The notes: generated from the letters alone by a model not told the origin. Shown: positions 47,749 to 61,283, numbered from the stretch's first letter. The stretch is DNA of 64,000 bases from Armillaria gallica (GCA_037576215.1 JBANDB010000005.1:2728001-2792000), one strand, 5' to 3'. Numbers and translations are program-made.

Positions 47749-50700
47749 ATGGCAGAGGTGCTAGGAATTGCTTCGTCCATCACCACCCTCATCGAAAACA
47801 CCGTTACCGTCATCAAATATGTCAAGGACGTCAAAAACGCGCCCGAAGAACGTGCCAAGCTGTTGAAGGAGCTACAGGATGTGGGGACCTGTCTATCCAT
47901 GATAGAAATGTATACTCGGTCTCCAACTGAAGACGATCCGTGGCTGGTGACATTACAGCAGTTACACGATCCTGTCAACGAGCTTACGGAGTTACTCGAC
48001 GGACTCAAGGCAGAGTTGAAGGCTGGTTCATCTCGGTGGAAGAAGTACTCGCAGAGGCTGAAGTGGACATTGAAGAAAGAGAACATGGCAGAGACTTTGA
48101 GCAAGATCGAACGTTTCAAGACCTTGTTCATGATCGCTGCGCAGCACGATAACCTGTAAGTAAGTGATCCTTATGCACGCTCGTTGGAGGCTGAAGTTAG
48201 GTGTACAGGAAGTTATCTCGTGCTATCCAGAAGACGCTAAGTAATGTCAAGGGGAAGGTCTGGGAAATCCTGGCGAATACAGACATAACCAGGCAGCTAC
48301 AGATGGGTGCGCTCATCATCAATGTTTCTTCGTATTAAATGTTGACCCGCGAGCATCTTGCAGACGAAAAAGCAACCAAGGTAGCAGAGTGGCTCACCTC
48401 CTGGGACTACAATGCCGTTCAACGCGATAAGCTGACACAACGTGTTGGCAATACCGGACTGTGGTTCCTTGAGTCGTCGAAGTTTCTGAGCTGGGTAGAT
48501 GGATCTGCACAGTCCTCTACTCTGTGGTGTCCTGGCGATCGTGAGTCTGATGCCATACTTCGTATATCCTTGTTGAAGTTCATATTTTTCACAGCCGGCG
48601 CTGGAAAGACAATACTCGCCTCTATTATCGTGGCTGATTTGCGCCTACGGCTCGCTCAGAGAAACGTGGCTGTTTTATGTGTTTTTTGCGACTATCGAAA
48701 CACGGTGGCCCAGACTGTGACCAACATAATCCGTAACCTGCTAAAACAGTTGATACAAGCTCAGTGCAAGCTCCCCTCCTCGATTGAATCCCTGTATGAG
48801 GAGTGTCGCAACGGTCAAACAGATCCTTCCCTTGAAGATCTTAAGACACTTCTTTCCATCCAGCTGAATGAATACTCCTGTGTTTACCTCGTTTTGGATG
48901 CTTTGGACGAGTTTCCTGGGGATTGTGGGGATTGGACGTACTTGATCACTGCCTTGAAGTCGTTAGGGGACAATCTTCGTCTCCTGGTGACTTCGCGGAA
49001 TTACAGTACAATACGAAAGCTATTCGAGGATGACGAGGAGTTGCATGTTCGAGCAGATGACGGTGATGTCCGACAATTCATAATGAGCCAGCTCGATATT
49101 ACAGGACGCTTTCCCCTGCACCTCAAGGACCGTGATGACTTGCGCGAGAAGATACTCACTGGGGTTCTGAAAAAGGCCCAGGGCATGTAGGACTCCACCA
49201 TGTTCTTCTTCTTTTAGTTGCTGACGGAAATATCGTAGGTTTCTCCTAGCAAGCACTTTGCTCTCCCAAAGCGGAAATCGTGCAGATCTTATCATGGAGC
49301 TGAATAAGCTGCCAGATACCATGACAAATGCGTATGGGCGTTTACTGGACAGGGTTGACAAGAAAGTTGAGCATGATAAGAAGCTTGCATATCACATATT
49401 TGGCTGGATAGCTTTTGCGAAGCGTCCTTTGACGGCCTTGGAGTTGCAGTATGCATTGGCCGTGAGACCAGGAACGAAAGAGCTCGACCCCGATAGCATT
49501 ACTGACTATGATGTCATCACAAGCGTCTGTGTTGGGCTTGTTGTCGTGGACAGCAAAGGGTCTCCCGCCTCTGTGCGTAAGTAGTACTCAATATTTCAAT
49601 TTCTATCTCTTCATCTAATGAACAAGTTGCTAGACTACACCACCCAAGAGTATTTCACTTCGCACAATGATGTACTTTTCCCTCGCATCCAGGAGAATAT
49701 CACCCGCACCTGCCTGACATACATGTCATTCAACATTTTTGACTCTCCTGGTGTCGTCACGTCAAAGTCTTACGAAGAGCAGATGAACTATTATCATTTT
49801 CTTAGATACTCGTCGAATAATTGGACATACCATGCCAGACAATGTACACCGGGCTCCATAGAAAAGGAGATCCTAACTTTCTTGTCGACTCGGACAGAAA
49901 TTGCTCTATCTTTTGAGCAACCCCCAGACTCGAAACCGAGTTTACCACGCACACCTGCATGGTTTGCTTCCCACTATGGCCTGATACATGTCATGAAGAT
50001 ACTGGTGGATGGAGGGGTCGACTTGCAGGAGGAAAACACATTGTGTATAGCAGCACATGCAGGTCAGCTTGGCATAGTAAACATGTTGCTGTCACGAAAC
50101 GACGTGGAAGTGAATCAGGCTGACAAGGCCATGTGTCTTGATTTATATCCCAAAACTGGATCCAATGACTCGGAATCATATATCCGGGCCACAGCGATAG
50201 AAAAACTTAGATTCTGGGCCACTTCCTGCACGCCTCTCATTGCCGCAGCATCGAATGGTCACGAAGAAATTGTTAAAACGCTTCTGGAATCCAAAAGCAT
50301 GGAATCATTGAACATGCTACCTCCCTCTGGACCCACAGCGCTGTCAGCAGCTGTATTGGGTAACCACATTGGAATAGTTAAGCTCTTGCTGTCACAGCTT
50401 GACATCGACACCTCCATCCAGTTCAAAGGCCGGACCCCTCTCATGCTTGCTGCAAGGTATGGTAGGCGCGACATTGTGAGGATGCTCTTGGAGCGGGAAG
50501 ACGATGATCTTGATGTTCCCAGTGATAACGGGAGTAACGCTTTACATATTGCTGCTAAGTGGCGCCGGTATGATATCTTTGAGATGCTTTTGAAGTCGGG
50601 CCGGGTTGCCGTGAATAGCACAGATGGCAAGGGAAGAACTGCCCTTGTTATTGCTGCCCGTCTGGGTTTTGTGCAGTCCGTCAAAATGTTACTGGACCAC

Positions 50701-50838
50701 ACGGACATTGACATTGCGGTGAAGGATTACAAAGGAAGAAGTGCATACCAGATAGCAGTGGAACAAGGACGCGACGAGATAGTGGAACTTCTGGAAGAAC
50801 ATGGAGGGAGAGTCCCCGGGACTGATATGGATGACTAG
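47749..50838 (+). CDS. NACHT-ankyrin NLR-like protein, 938 aa (NLR3)
   Basis: Same architecture and probable role as NLR1. The model is join(47749..48155, 48209..48306, 48364..48540, 48595..49186, 49239..49576, 49634..50838), all GT-AG, in frame. The N-terminal STAND domain covers residues 1-136 (MAEVLGIASSITTLIENTVT). Walker A GDPGAGKT (about 226-233) is split by the third intron exactly as in NLR1. Walker B is VYLVLDALDE (about 324-333), followed by LLVTSRN. The winged-helix-like part has YHIFGWIAFAKRPLT. The C-terminal part holds about seven ordinary, diverged ankyrin repeats (GRTPLMLAARYGRRDIVRMLL, then GSNALHIAAKW), in contrast to the near-identical array of NLR1. It lies directly after the broken NLR2 in the same orientation. 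The gene appears intact. Confidence 0.92.
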
Positions 50839-51976
50839 TAGTATACGACTGGTGCGATTCACATAGGGTCTGACCTCGTATCATTATCGTAAGTAACAAT
50901 TCTTGAATATTCTTTAATACATGTACTTGTTCCAAGGATGGCATTTATATATGTAAAGGTTGCCCTCGTTCTCCCAATTATCTATCATGCCGCTATCTCG
51001 CACAGCCTGACGCGGGAGGATGGATAGAGAAGAAAGCCTCGCATAATTGCAAAGGCGGGAGGGCAGCGAGGACACGACTTGTAACCAAGGCGCTTCACCG
51101 CCGGCAGTACGATTACAGGAAGGATCAGACTGCATCAGATCACGGTGATACTACGATCGCATCTGAATCTGCAGAGAGTAATATGTAGTAGTGACAGGTT
51201 GGACAGATTGTAGTAGGTGATACGGTACATGCAACGTGCGGTGCAGTCTATAGCGAGCCGGTACAATGGCAACCCCATGTAGGGCTGGAATACGGAGGGT
51301 GATATAATCATACTGGACCAGATGGATGATAAGGTACCTTGGAGGATGTGAAATGAATTTCAATAACTAGCGGCACGGCAAGTGCTGACCGTCTCCGTCT
51401 TCTTGTGGTTTGGACCGACAAGCTCTGCATGGGTTTATGAAACATCAGGGCTAGCGGACTCCTGCTCGCAGTGCCATTCAACGGAATCCGCGGTAGCTGC
51501 GGCGACCGAGCCATGTCGGGTGCAGCAAATACGGTAGTTGAGGACGGCGCCTTCTCTCTACCAGACGCAAAATCAAGAAAGGACGAGGGCATTACTTGTA
51601 TATTTCTCGGGAAGGGTTAAGGCAGACGTAGTACACCATCCCACCTCCGGTATTGAAATTGACTTCGGATTGGCGATATCAATAGCAACACGTCTTTATG
51701 TAGACTCGAAGGAAGGATTCTAGCTGGCAGGAGGAACGAGGGATGCACTCTAGTTCTGTGGCGACTCCCCGATAGTATGGACACTGAAGCAGAGGGGAAG
51801 AAACGATGGTCTATACGTCAACGTATGCCTGCCTGTAAGCACCGTACGATGTATATTGAAGTGGCTAGCGACCAGAGTAGGTTTGTTGAGCTATTCATGC
51901 TCTGAGGAGGCAGTGGGATCATGGTCAAGTTGTATGTTCCAGCCACGGCTGTTTGGAAACCAATCCGGAAAGAAGT
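50839..51976. other. Intergenic with degenerate repeat similar to 25.2-25.6 kb
   Basis: No gene. Sequence at 51,260-51,600 is a same-strand relative of 25,218-25,560. It adjoins non-LTR retrotransposon remnants and is probably part of the same decayed unit. Confidence 0.45.
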
Positions 51977-53552
51977 TCACGTTCTCTGCATCGGTATTCT
52001 AGGCAGTGTGGATGAAAGGAGAGCCAAGACCAGGGAGGAGGTGGAAAGGAAGATGAGACGACAGAAGACTAGGGTATGAGGGAATAATGCTGAGCGCTCC
52101 ACCGGCCTTGCTAGCGAACAAGCACTCCTTGGAACCTTGGAACCGTTGCTCATGTCGCTGAAGTAGCTAGCGACGTCATTCATGGCACAAGAGAGTAAGT
52201 GATCATTTAGCAAGGAGAAGGTATACTGCCTGCACCGAAGGGCAAGTGTAAGTCCGCAAAATTTGACAGGTTGCACCCCTGTGTCTGAGAAGAGTATCAC
52301 CGCAGGTGATCGTTTAGCGATATACAGGAGACGGTAAATGGATGTCTTCTGCACACGCTCGAATGAGTCAGGGTAGATGTCGATGTCAACATCACAAGCG
52401 GACGATAGACGAGGATCCATGGTGGCCATATAGACGGACATTCCGGGATGGTACCGACGAAGTGCCCAGCGACAACCAAACGTTCATGAACTTGCGCGCT
52501 TTTGGTGCTTTGATGTAATAATACTCTTTGAATATTTGCCTCACAGCATCCGTAAGAATAGTGAACGGGAGAGAAACAGAGAGTGGAGCACCTATCTGTG
52601 GACGAGAGTGTGATTCCAACGTATTTGTGCTCGTAAACACAACAGAGAGGATAGCCGCTAACCGTGAATGAGGGCAAAGTAGAGGGCAGTAGACCCGTGA
52701 TCCATATCTTGGTTTTGTCGTGAGGGTCTTCCGACACCAATCAAACAAGACATTGAGCTTCGCCTGCAGACCTTGTGTTGAATTTTGAGAATAAGATGAT
52801 GTCGTCGGCCTGTTTGACATGGGAGAGGTTGACTTCCGAGAGAAACAAGGCGTTCATCATGATGTTAGGGCTGGCAGACCCTTGAGGTCCGCCCTAGACT
52901 TCGTAGCGCCCATGCTGACGATGCCATTCAACAAATTTCACCATGGCTTTAACGACCAAATCATGTCGAGCCACAATGAGTAGGGCTGTCCAAAAAAAAC
53001 AGCTTCATCCCATCCTCTTCATTAGAGATGATATAAAGGAAGCAGCGAGGGGAAGGGTTGAGACAGATGTAGTCCGCCATTCCAAGACCTCAGTTAAAGA
53101 TTGAGAGCTTCATTATCGGCATCAAAATCGAGTTCGAACTAGGAATCTGACGGGCGGCGGCGTCTTTGGCGTAGACTTGGAGGAAAATCCGGTTTATGAG
53201 CGGGACAAGGGATGAGACTGTCAGACAGGAAATTTCGGTAATCTTTCAGATTGTAGCAGAGATGTCGAGATACTCTTGCTCCATCGTGATCATGGTGCCA
53301 AAGTCGGACCTTCCAACCACCGCCTCTCGGATACTCGGCATGTAGATGAAATGAAAGCGGAAAACGAACGGGAAGCGGAAAAAGAAGGTGGTGCGACAGC
53401 GGACTTGGTGTGAGGGGATCTTTAGGAATGCAGCTGAGGGCTCCACCGACGTCGTCAACGAACAACTTCTCCTTCAAGTCACTGCTCACGTCGCTGAAGG
53501 ACTCTGTTTCTTGACGACCTTGGTATTGGCGTCTGACCATTGCAAACTGCAA
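51977..53552 (-). pseudogene. Non-LTR retrotransposon (LINE-like) reverse transcriptase remnants
   Basis: Broken across at least three frames. The order on the minus strand fits a LINE-type RT: GGPQGSASPNIMMNALFLS, then QADDIILFS (RT active-site ADD, about 52,790-52,820), QAKLNVLFDWCR, KTKIWITGLLPSTLPSFTV, then YKYVGIT-like HKYVGITLSSTDR. The downstream part characteristic of basidiomycete LINE proteins follows (YMATMDPRLSSACDVDID, VILFSDTGVQPVKF) to about 51,980. Upstream pieces (ESFSDVSSDLKEKLF near 53,480) are weaker. Many stops and shifts mean it is inactive. Confidence 0.75.
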
Positions 53553-54369
53553 ATGAAAGTAGTATCAATACATATTCAACGGGATATATTTTGTGGACAT
53601 ACATACCGAAGAGCCGGCGTACAGCCGGGAGAGCTACTCACAACACGGTGGATGGCAGCAATTCCCAGAGGGGACGACTACCCTCCTCCTTCTACGGTGA
53701 CCCTCCTCATCGTCACGGGAAAGTCCCTCCCGTTCCACACTCCACCTGCGAGATACGTTCTCGGTCGCCATTCCTCCCGGACCCTCTCTCTACTTAGAAT
53801 CTTCACTTTGAAGCGCCTATGGGGATATAATCCGAGTATTGTTGGAGTTGAAAGGTCACTGTAAGATACGGAGGGTGTTAAATCCGAACCAGCGAATTGA
53901 ACGTGACCATGTCTGTTCAGTCGAGGTAGGCTTTCAATCGGTAGATCGATAAACGTGGGTCCACAGAGGTTTTCTCGCATCAAGTACACCCCGGGCACGG
54001 GATCTTGATAACCTATCGCGTCCAGTCTGTATTCTCGACGTCGTAGTTCTTTGATACACCAGATTTCCTGTATAGCTGCACATTCTCTTAGCAAATTCAG
54101 GGCGGGAGTATGTGACGACTTACCAGCCCAGCGTTCAACAACGAAGCAGCGGTCGCGAGTTCTCCCATTCTTGGGGCATTTCTGAGTCTTCCACGATAAA
54201 TCTGGGTGTAGATGATTCAGCCTTTTCTGAGTCCATCCAACGATACAGCAGCATGATACTCGATCATGGTCTTGACACCACGCTCTATGAGCCAATAGTC
54301 ACCGTCAATGAGAAGGGTAATGACAGCATATGAAAATGGCAGAGTAGCCTGTGATGGGCAAGTGAGGAA
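53553..54369. other. Intergenic, no gene recognised
   Basis: Overlapping short frames only. No domain, and no relation to the left half of the window that I could establish. Confidence 0.45.
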
Positions 54370-56170
54370 CTGGCGTGTCCGACGGCGACTGTCAGTCGTC
54401 GGATCCGAAGTCCGATCACACCTTCCCCACCTTCCCTTTCGTCTCCCACCGTCATCGAGGACTACGACAACAGCACCCTCGCCTGTTCACCTCCTCTGAA
54501 GACATACACAAGGGCCCTTCCAGACTGGCCTCGAGTCGACATCAATGCAATGGGAAGAAGAGAGGCGTACGCGCCGTGGAAGACCGCCCTCCTACTAACT
54601 GTACCAGCCGTCGGTCGTCTTCATACCACCGCCTCCCTCTGGTGAACGTTTATGGCTTCCTGTGACGACCTGATTGGCCTACATACGACAAGAATCAGAA
54701 AGCAAAAGACGCGGCAGAGCGCATAGAGGGTGTCGCTTTCTTCTCAACGGACCACGGCTATGAACATCGAACGCCGAATTCGTATTGACGCGACTGTCAT
54801 CTGCAGTTTCGGTGATGAACGAATCCAAGAAGCTTGTTTGTCGGCACTGTGGTCGGAGCCCCCAGCGCCATTCCGTCGTGCCCGTCTCTTCATCTTCTCT
54901 GCTTCCTTTCCAGTTCACCTTCACCTACACTCCCTGAAACCCCAATGCACAAAATTCTCACTACCCGAGAACGCATACTCTTCTAACTGTCGGTGGCCTG
55001 AACGTACGGCTTGTCTTGCCAGAGCAGGAATATCGACAACTCAGAAATTTCATTACTTCGCTACATATCCACTTCATCTGCTTCGTATGACGCATACAAG
55101 CAGGCCGTACCATCATTTCTTCCCGTCTATTGCTGCATGCATATCAGAGGTTCGGATCTAGAGTTGCAACATCATTCTCTACCCCGCTCATCTTCCACCG
55201 AGTCTACACGAAGACGCCATTACGATTCGTCCAAAGTTGGTTCCAATACCGGAGATGGGATGATCTGTCTCGACCCTTCCCAGGAATGAACTCGCTCGCT
55301 CCCTCTTGATTTCGCGTCTGGTAGAGAGAAGGGGACGTTTCCGCTTTTATCTACAGTATTCGCTGCATCTAGACGTGGCTCGGTCGTTGAGGTCATTGTG
55401 GGTTTTGCTGAATGGTATCGCTGGTTCGCGTGCTACAGTGAACACACGCAGAGTTTGGCGGTGTAAAGCTGATGCGGTCAGCAATCACTTGTCGAAATTT
55501 TTTCATATCCTTCAGCCTACCTCCTGACCGAAAGCCACCATCCAATGGTCCGATGCGATCGTATCATCCTCCTGGTCGACGGCTCTGTGTCTCGTCTAAT
55601 CATACCCCCCTTATTCCTTTCCAGAACAATGCAAGACGAATGTTTGAGCCTGGCCTGAACAAAAGGTCCACGGCCACAGAGCCCGTCCTGCTGAATTCGG
55701 TTCCTTCCAACTAGCCCTTGATGGTTCTGCTTTAACCTCAACAGTGGCAACGCTTCAACTTGGACGACTGCTAGAGCCTGGTTCGCGCAGATGATGCGCC
55801 ACTAAGAGGATGGAATTAGGGGGAAGAACCTAGGAGGAACAGGATTGGGCATCGTGCTACGGCCCTAGTATGTTCACGATCCTCGTTCTGTCGACTTTGT
55901 ACTGATATCACTTTTCCTGCAGCTCATAATGGGCAATCTCAAGAAGCACGAGTCATTCACATGGGTATCGCTGTCCTCCTTTCGCATATCGTAGGTGGTG
56001 AACCCTCACCAGCACTACAAGGACATCGAAGTCAGCCCGTCGGTTATTGATCTTCTCTTCCCTCTCCTCTTGTAATATCCACCACCGACTACTGCCAAGA
56101 GCTCTTTGCCAATGCAAAGCCGTTTCTACGTGAAAGTCAGCGAAGATTGCGACGTCGAAAACATCTGCGG
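54370..56170. repeat. Dispersed block B, right copy
   Basis: Same-strand relative of 19,790-21,665. The intron-like GTATGTTCACGA (about 55,868) to TTTCCTGCAG (about 55,922) is conserved with the left copy. No intact frame. Block B precedes block A here, the reverse of the left side. Confidence 0.7.
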
Positions 56171-57359
56171 AATGAACGCGACAGGGAATGCGACCATGGT
56201 TAGTGCTTATAACGCGGCTTTACGTTAGTTGGTCCATTACCTTCCGATTACTTTTACTGACATCTCTCCGGATAGGTCTCTCGACCTCACGATAATCTTC
56301 ACTCCTTTGGCGTTTTCTGTACGCCGGTTGGTTCTCAGCACCGCTGCCGCTGGTGTTGTGTATATTCTCCGGCTTATACACGTGTGATAAGACCGACTGG
56401 TACATCTAGTCATGCAAATGGGTGTGAGATGCGAAAGTAAACTCTTCTTAATTATGATATAAAGCCATCTTTTTTAATGGGATCTTGTAGCACTGATTCA
56501 TACTCTCGACTTGGAAGCACACTAAAAAATGCGAGAAGCTTCAATATAAGTTGGGTGATTTCATGAATAATTTGCTTCGGTCATTATGTGATGCTCAACC
56601 GGCGGACATTATCTTATTTGTGTGCATTATCATGGTCTCATCCAGTAGCGAAGCTTTCCTAGGTTATTATATCGAGAGCTTGAACTAACGCTTTCATAGT
56701 ATCATCTTAGTACTTCAGCTTGGAGCTTGAGCTTGATTGATGCTTGATGGTCTATGAATTATCTTGATTGCTGGCCCGCGTACATATACGAAATCGAAGT
56801 AAATCTAAGTTACCAGTAAAGTAGCGTTCCGCACGTCGCGAAAGAGAGCTGCACGCGAAATTCCCACCGATCGGGAGCGGGATCAAAACTCTTCTTTCCG
56901 TCTCCCACCACCGTCGGACTCAATCAACCACCAGTGTTCCCTGTCTGCTTGTCTTTGCTCGACTGAAATGGAAGCTAATTTGCTCTTCAAATTTCATGGC
57001 GCGACGATTCCTTAATTGTGCATTGCCGAAGGTGGCCGCTTGTCAAGGTCTCAAGCTCAAGGGCAACCTAGATGATGCTTGGACTTGGTGACACGTCAGC
57101 ATGTCAATTTTTGAGCAGGAGGTGGAGCGAGGCAGTTTGTTGGCGGAGAGACGTGAGGCGATCGAGTCAGAGAGCCGTACATGGTCAAGCTGGGAGAGCA
57201 TCCTTAGCTTGACTACTCTTGGTACGTCCACTATTCTCATCTCTCTGAACTCTTGCTGACATCTAGTCGTACAGCAGCCAATTTCTGGGCGGAGAGAGTC
57301 CTCCAAGAGCCCGTTTTTACTCCTCTTCTTCTTTCTCCTCAGGACTCTTCCGCAGGTCT
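56171..57359. other. Intergenic, no gene recognised
   Basis: Nothing supportable. The motif TCTTTCCGTCTCCCACCACC near 56,892 is a further copy of a word found near 19.8, 44.2, 45.2 and 54.4 kb. Confidence 0.5.
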
Positions 57360-59570
57360 AATGCAGGGCTAGACTATAAGGTGCGTACGCTATGACCTTT
57401 GTTGATCGTCACAAACTAAACAGTCTATCAGTTTCGTGTCTGAATTTCGTTACCCTTGCGCCGATCTACCTGTCCAGCTCCTACCACCATTTCCTTCACG
57501 ATGCCAGCGCCTTTTCTCGATAACGTCTGCGCCTGCCTACTGAACTAAAATTGGATCGCTGACGCGTTTCTGCAGAACGCCTCTACCGATAGACAACACC
57601 AAACACTGGGGTCCCGCCTCCTTACGGCGACCCTCCGGTTCACGTACAACGCACCACCTTCCACGACAACAGAAATGTCCACCATCCCTCTTCGCCCTTA
57701 CCACCACCATCACTTGACGCGCTGCCCTTATTAGCTCACATTCCTTAACTGAAGACACGTACACGCACAAAATCCCTTCTCCTCGTCCTAGTTTTGTTTT
57801 TGATGCAGAATTTCCTCCGTCTGTACTCGCGGCTCCTTAACTTTAATGGTGCTCAGAGGACGCGTCAACACGGTGGTTTGGGGTGGAAGAGATGGCCTTG
57901 AGAGCACTGAGAGTAGTCGGCGTCGTCAGGGTCGCAGGCATAGTTATATTCAGCTCCAAGACGGCCATCTCAAGATCTTGCGTCAGCCGTTCTCTCCGCC
58001 ACAGCTTGGATCGGTATATTCTGTCCGAACGTTAGGCTTCTTCCCAAGCTGGCAGTCACAGTTCCTACAACGCCGAGAACGTCAACAGCTACTGAGCGGA
58101 AACCATGGCATGTTATTACCCTTCATCACTACGTGAGCCGTCCAAATCCTCACCCTTATCTTTCTTTATCTGATGTTTCTCTTCCCCAGATTTCCTCTTC
58201 GCTTCTATCAGCCTTCGTATTTCAGCCGGTCGAAGAGCGTGCAAAAGAGTCAGTGTCATTGCTGTGGCTGTTATGCGTTCCGTTGTCTCAGACGTGCAGG
58301 ATGAGTCGACAGGTGTCAGGAATGGTGTATACGTCTATGCACGTGCATAGGGGTGGCGAGAAGGCAACCGTAGACGCGTTTTTGGGCGCGTTACCAGTTC
58401 TATGCACCGACTTACCGCACATACCTAGTCAAGAGCAACATTACATTCTGTATAATTGGATACATCAATGCATCAGGATCTAAATCACTTAAGTAGAAAT
58501 AAGTGTAAATGCAGAGAATAAGTAACACAGAAGGGACGTGCAGTATGAATGATAACTACAAGAAAAATAACAAGATAGCAAACCAGCAGTACAATCCCGT
58601 CGACCACGATACGTATGGGGAAAGAAACGGCGTCATAGGAACTTCATGACAATTCTCGCAGTACGCACTGGAGTCGGTTTGCGTGAAGCAACGGCCTACA
58701 TGTATCGTTAACATGTACTCCAATAGCGCGAAGGAAGACAAGACAAGCGGCTGGGAAACGAACCGGACCAGGCATCCCGGACTTGTGCACAGTAAAATAT
58801 TCCTAGTCTATTCACCCAGCGGAAGCTTTCTTCATCCGAAGACACTTACACTTACAGAAGCTTCGTTCTCTCGTCAAAGTTTGGCGGAGATTCTTACATG
58901 CAATAGCGGCGACTCCTCAATTTCAACGGCGCTTGGACGACATCAAAGAGATAGCTTTAGGAAGACGGGATAGGCTGGGAGGAAGGGAGATGCAGTGCAG
59001 GTGGAGGATCGGCCAGTGGGAAGGCACCTAGCTTCGCTCGTGTCGCCGTCATCCGGGCAGGTTGACGCGGACGTTTGCTAGTGAGACGTCGTGGAAGAGA
59101 GAAGGGGCAGTTTACGTGTAGAATTTCTGCGGGGTGAATTAGCAGATTCCGAATGTCATTTTCGGTGAGGGAACTCACGGTGACATGTGGGTGGGCGAGG
59201 CAGCTATGCAAGACGTCCATATTCCCATGCCAATCTGCTATATACACGGTATCGACTAGGATATCCTCGCGTCCTTTACAGAAGTCATATCCTTGGGCTT
59301 GGTGAGCACTTCCAATGTTGGCACTTTGCCTGTCAAAGTCGGCTGAAATAGAGGGGATACAGAGACTAGCGTGGTGTGATCGAAGCTTGAAGCACACCTG
59401 TTGTACGTCGTTGGACATCGCTCGTCGCTGTTTGCTTGGGAAGCTGGGTCTCATATATGGGAACGTTGGACCGTGGCGGCGTATTGGAGCGAACGCAGTA
59501 GCATGTGCTAGTGAGATGTTCGTCTTGGACCGTTTCAGCGGTGTAGACCAAGTGAAGCTGCGGAATGAGA
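57360..59570. repeat. Dispersed block A, right copy
   Basis: Same-strand relative of 16,860-19,600 but lacking the solo LTR. On the minus strand at about 59,330-59,080 a protein-like stretch (GREDILVDTVYIADWHGNMD, VTVSSLTENDIRNLLIHPAE) is better preserved than on the left. It may be a remnant of a real gene that I do not recognise. Confidence 0.7.
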
Positions 59571-59584
59571 CGAGAGATAGAGTA

Positions 59585-59900
59585 TTATGAATAAGTATTC
59601 AAATGGAATAAGGATGAAGTTTGAGATACGAGACAAGAAATCCTTGATTTCTTGGGTTTGGGGGGAGAGAACTCGGCTTCGAGAGAACTATCAGTTGAGC
59701 AGAGGGAGACCGGCAATGAAACAGGTCCCGGAATGAATACCGGGATGAAGGGATGCCGGAAGCTCAAACTCGAAGCGTTGGAAGCCGAGAACTCAGTTGT
59801 TCAGGATACCTGAAATCTGAGCAGCTGAAAGGACGTAGCTGCAGCGTCAGACCAGGCGCTACCCATCCCAGAGCAAAGCTCCCAACGAGATGGGATGGCG
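59585..59900 (-). repeat. Inverted copy of the Smr gene 5' flank
   Basis: Read on the minus strand it matches 28,910-29,200 in order (GGGTAGCGCCTGG, AACAACTGAGTTCTCGG, GAGTTTGAGCTTCCGGCAT, CTCTGCTCAACT). It stops before the Smr start codon; no coding part follows. Confidence 0.85.
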
Positions 59901-59998
59901 TGCAGCAAGTGCCGGAACCCCCAAACCAGAGCTGAAGCTCGGGATACTTCAGAGGATTTCATTACATTTTCCAAGCTACATTCAACAGTGACAACGGG

Positions 59999-61283
59999 TT
60001 ATTCTATGGAAATGTCTGATGGCAAACGGTGTCTAATGCGAAATTGTTCAAAGGAATTCTTCAGTTCAGCTATGCGCGTGGGATCATACGACTTCGTGAT
60101 CATGGCAGGAATAAGATCCTCCAGCTTGCGCCAATAAATTAAAAATGCCAGCGATTTCCAACGACCCTGCTTGGCTACCGTCTCAGGAGGAACACCTGCC
60201 AATAAGAGCTCTGTGGCACCACCTGGCCTAAAGCTGTGACCGTGGATGAAGTCTAGGTTCAGAGGTTCCCATATGTCACGGCATCGTTTGAGGAACCACT
60301 CCTTCGTCATCGGAGCCCAAGAAGAGTCTGCTGTTTTGAACGCGAAGAGTGGGGCATTGGTAGGGACATCCACGTTGGCCTTCAAGTGTGCACGGAGAGC
60401 CTCGACTGGGCATAAGTCCTCTCGTGAGGTAAAGATCAGGTCAGCGCCTTCCTGCCGTTCCATCTTGGCCCAAGGGATATGAAACTGCGCTGACTCTGCA
60501 CCTCCAAAGTGCCTACGGAAGGATATCTGAACAGATTTGGCAACATGGAGCCGCTCGTTGAAGGTGTTGCGGGAGGGAATAGTTAATTCACCCAGGCGGC
60601 AGCATCCCCAAAAGGCACAGAGAGCTACTGCCCAGACAGCGACATCGAAGGAATTTGATGTTTTTAGGCCTTCGCGAAGGGCAAAGAGGTGCTCGAGGGT
60701 GACAGGACGGCGTTTAGGGCGAGATGGGCAAGCTCCCCTCTTGGCGGCAGCTGTCTTGATATGGACGACGAACTCGTCACCGCCTGCCCACTCTGCAGAG
60801 TTGATCTCGTGCCATGCTCGGAGGCCTGACATCCATGTGCTGATAGTCTTGCCTGGTGTTTTGGAAACTGAAGCATCTGCCACAAAGGCAGCAAGGAGTA
60901 AATACGGGGCTGGTAAGCGTTCTGATTCTGGAATGTTTCGTTTGTCGGCGAATTGATGAAAGCGTAGCAAGCCGGCACCGTAATTTTGGAGAGTAGAAAC
61001 TTCGTGCGTTGTGCGAATGAGAGATTGGATGGTGGCAGCATCATGTGGAACTTCTTTGTAAAGCTTTAGGTCGAATGAGATTGAGTGGGGAGACGTCCAA
61101 CAGAAGAGTTGGTCTTCAGCTGGGACAAAGGGACGGTATTCGTTGTAATTGATTTCGCAGCCTTTGCGAGGCTTTCTCGGTTTTATTCGGCCAGATGGTA
61201 GACGCGGAGGAATTGCCGGGGGAGGAGATTCCCTACTGCTGGCCTCGACAGGACATACTGCCGGAATGGATGATGTTCTAATT
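59999..61283 (-). CDS. Tyrosine recombinase of the DIRS-like element
   Basis: It joins circular element DNA into the genome in place of an integrase. The open frame extends from about 61,283 to the stop at 59,999; no convincing ATG marks the start. Numbering from the Leu codon at 60970, all catalytic residues of the family are visible: Arg125 in CRLGEL, His245 and Arg248 in HGHSFRPG, Trp271 in GRWKS, and Tyr279 in IYWRK. The N-terminal SAM-like part (FHQFADKRN...TISTWMSGLRAWH) binds DNA by family analogy. Upstream residues (PSGRIKPRKPRKGCEINYN) are basic. It is separated from the RT stop by about 50 nt containing GTTAGA and an acceptor-like CTGAC...ATTAG, but splicing there would not put the two frames together. 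Expression may be independent or by frameshift. The frame itself is undamaged. Confidence 0.88.

Noticed and set aside
53388..53864. A 158-codon plus-strand frame near 53.4-53.9 kb
   Set aside because: No domain, no splice evidence, and it partly overlaps retrotransposon remnants on the other strand; its length alone is not enough.
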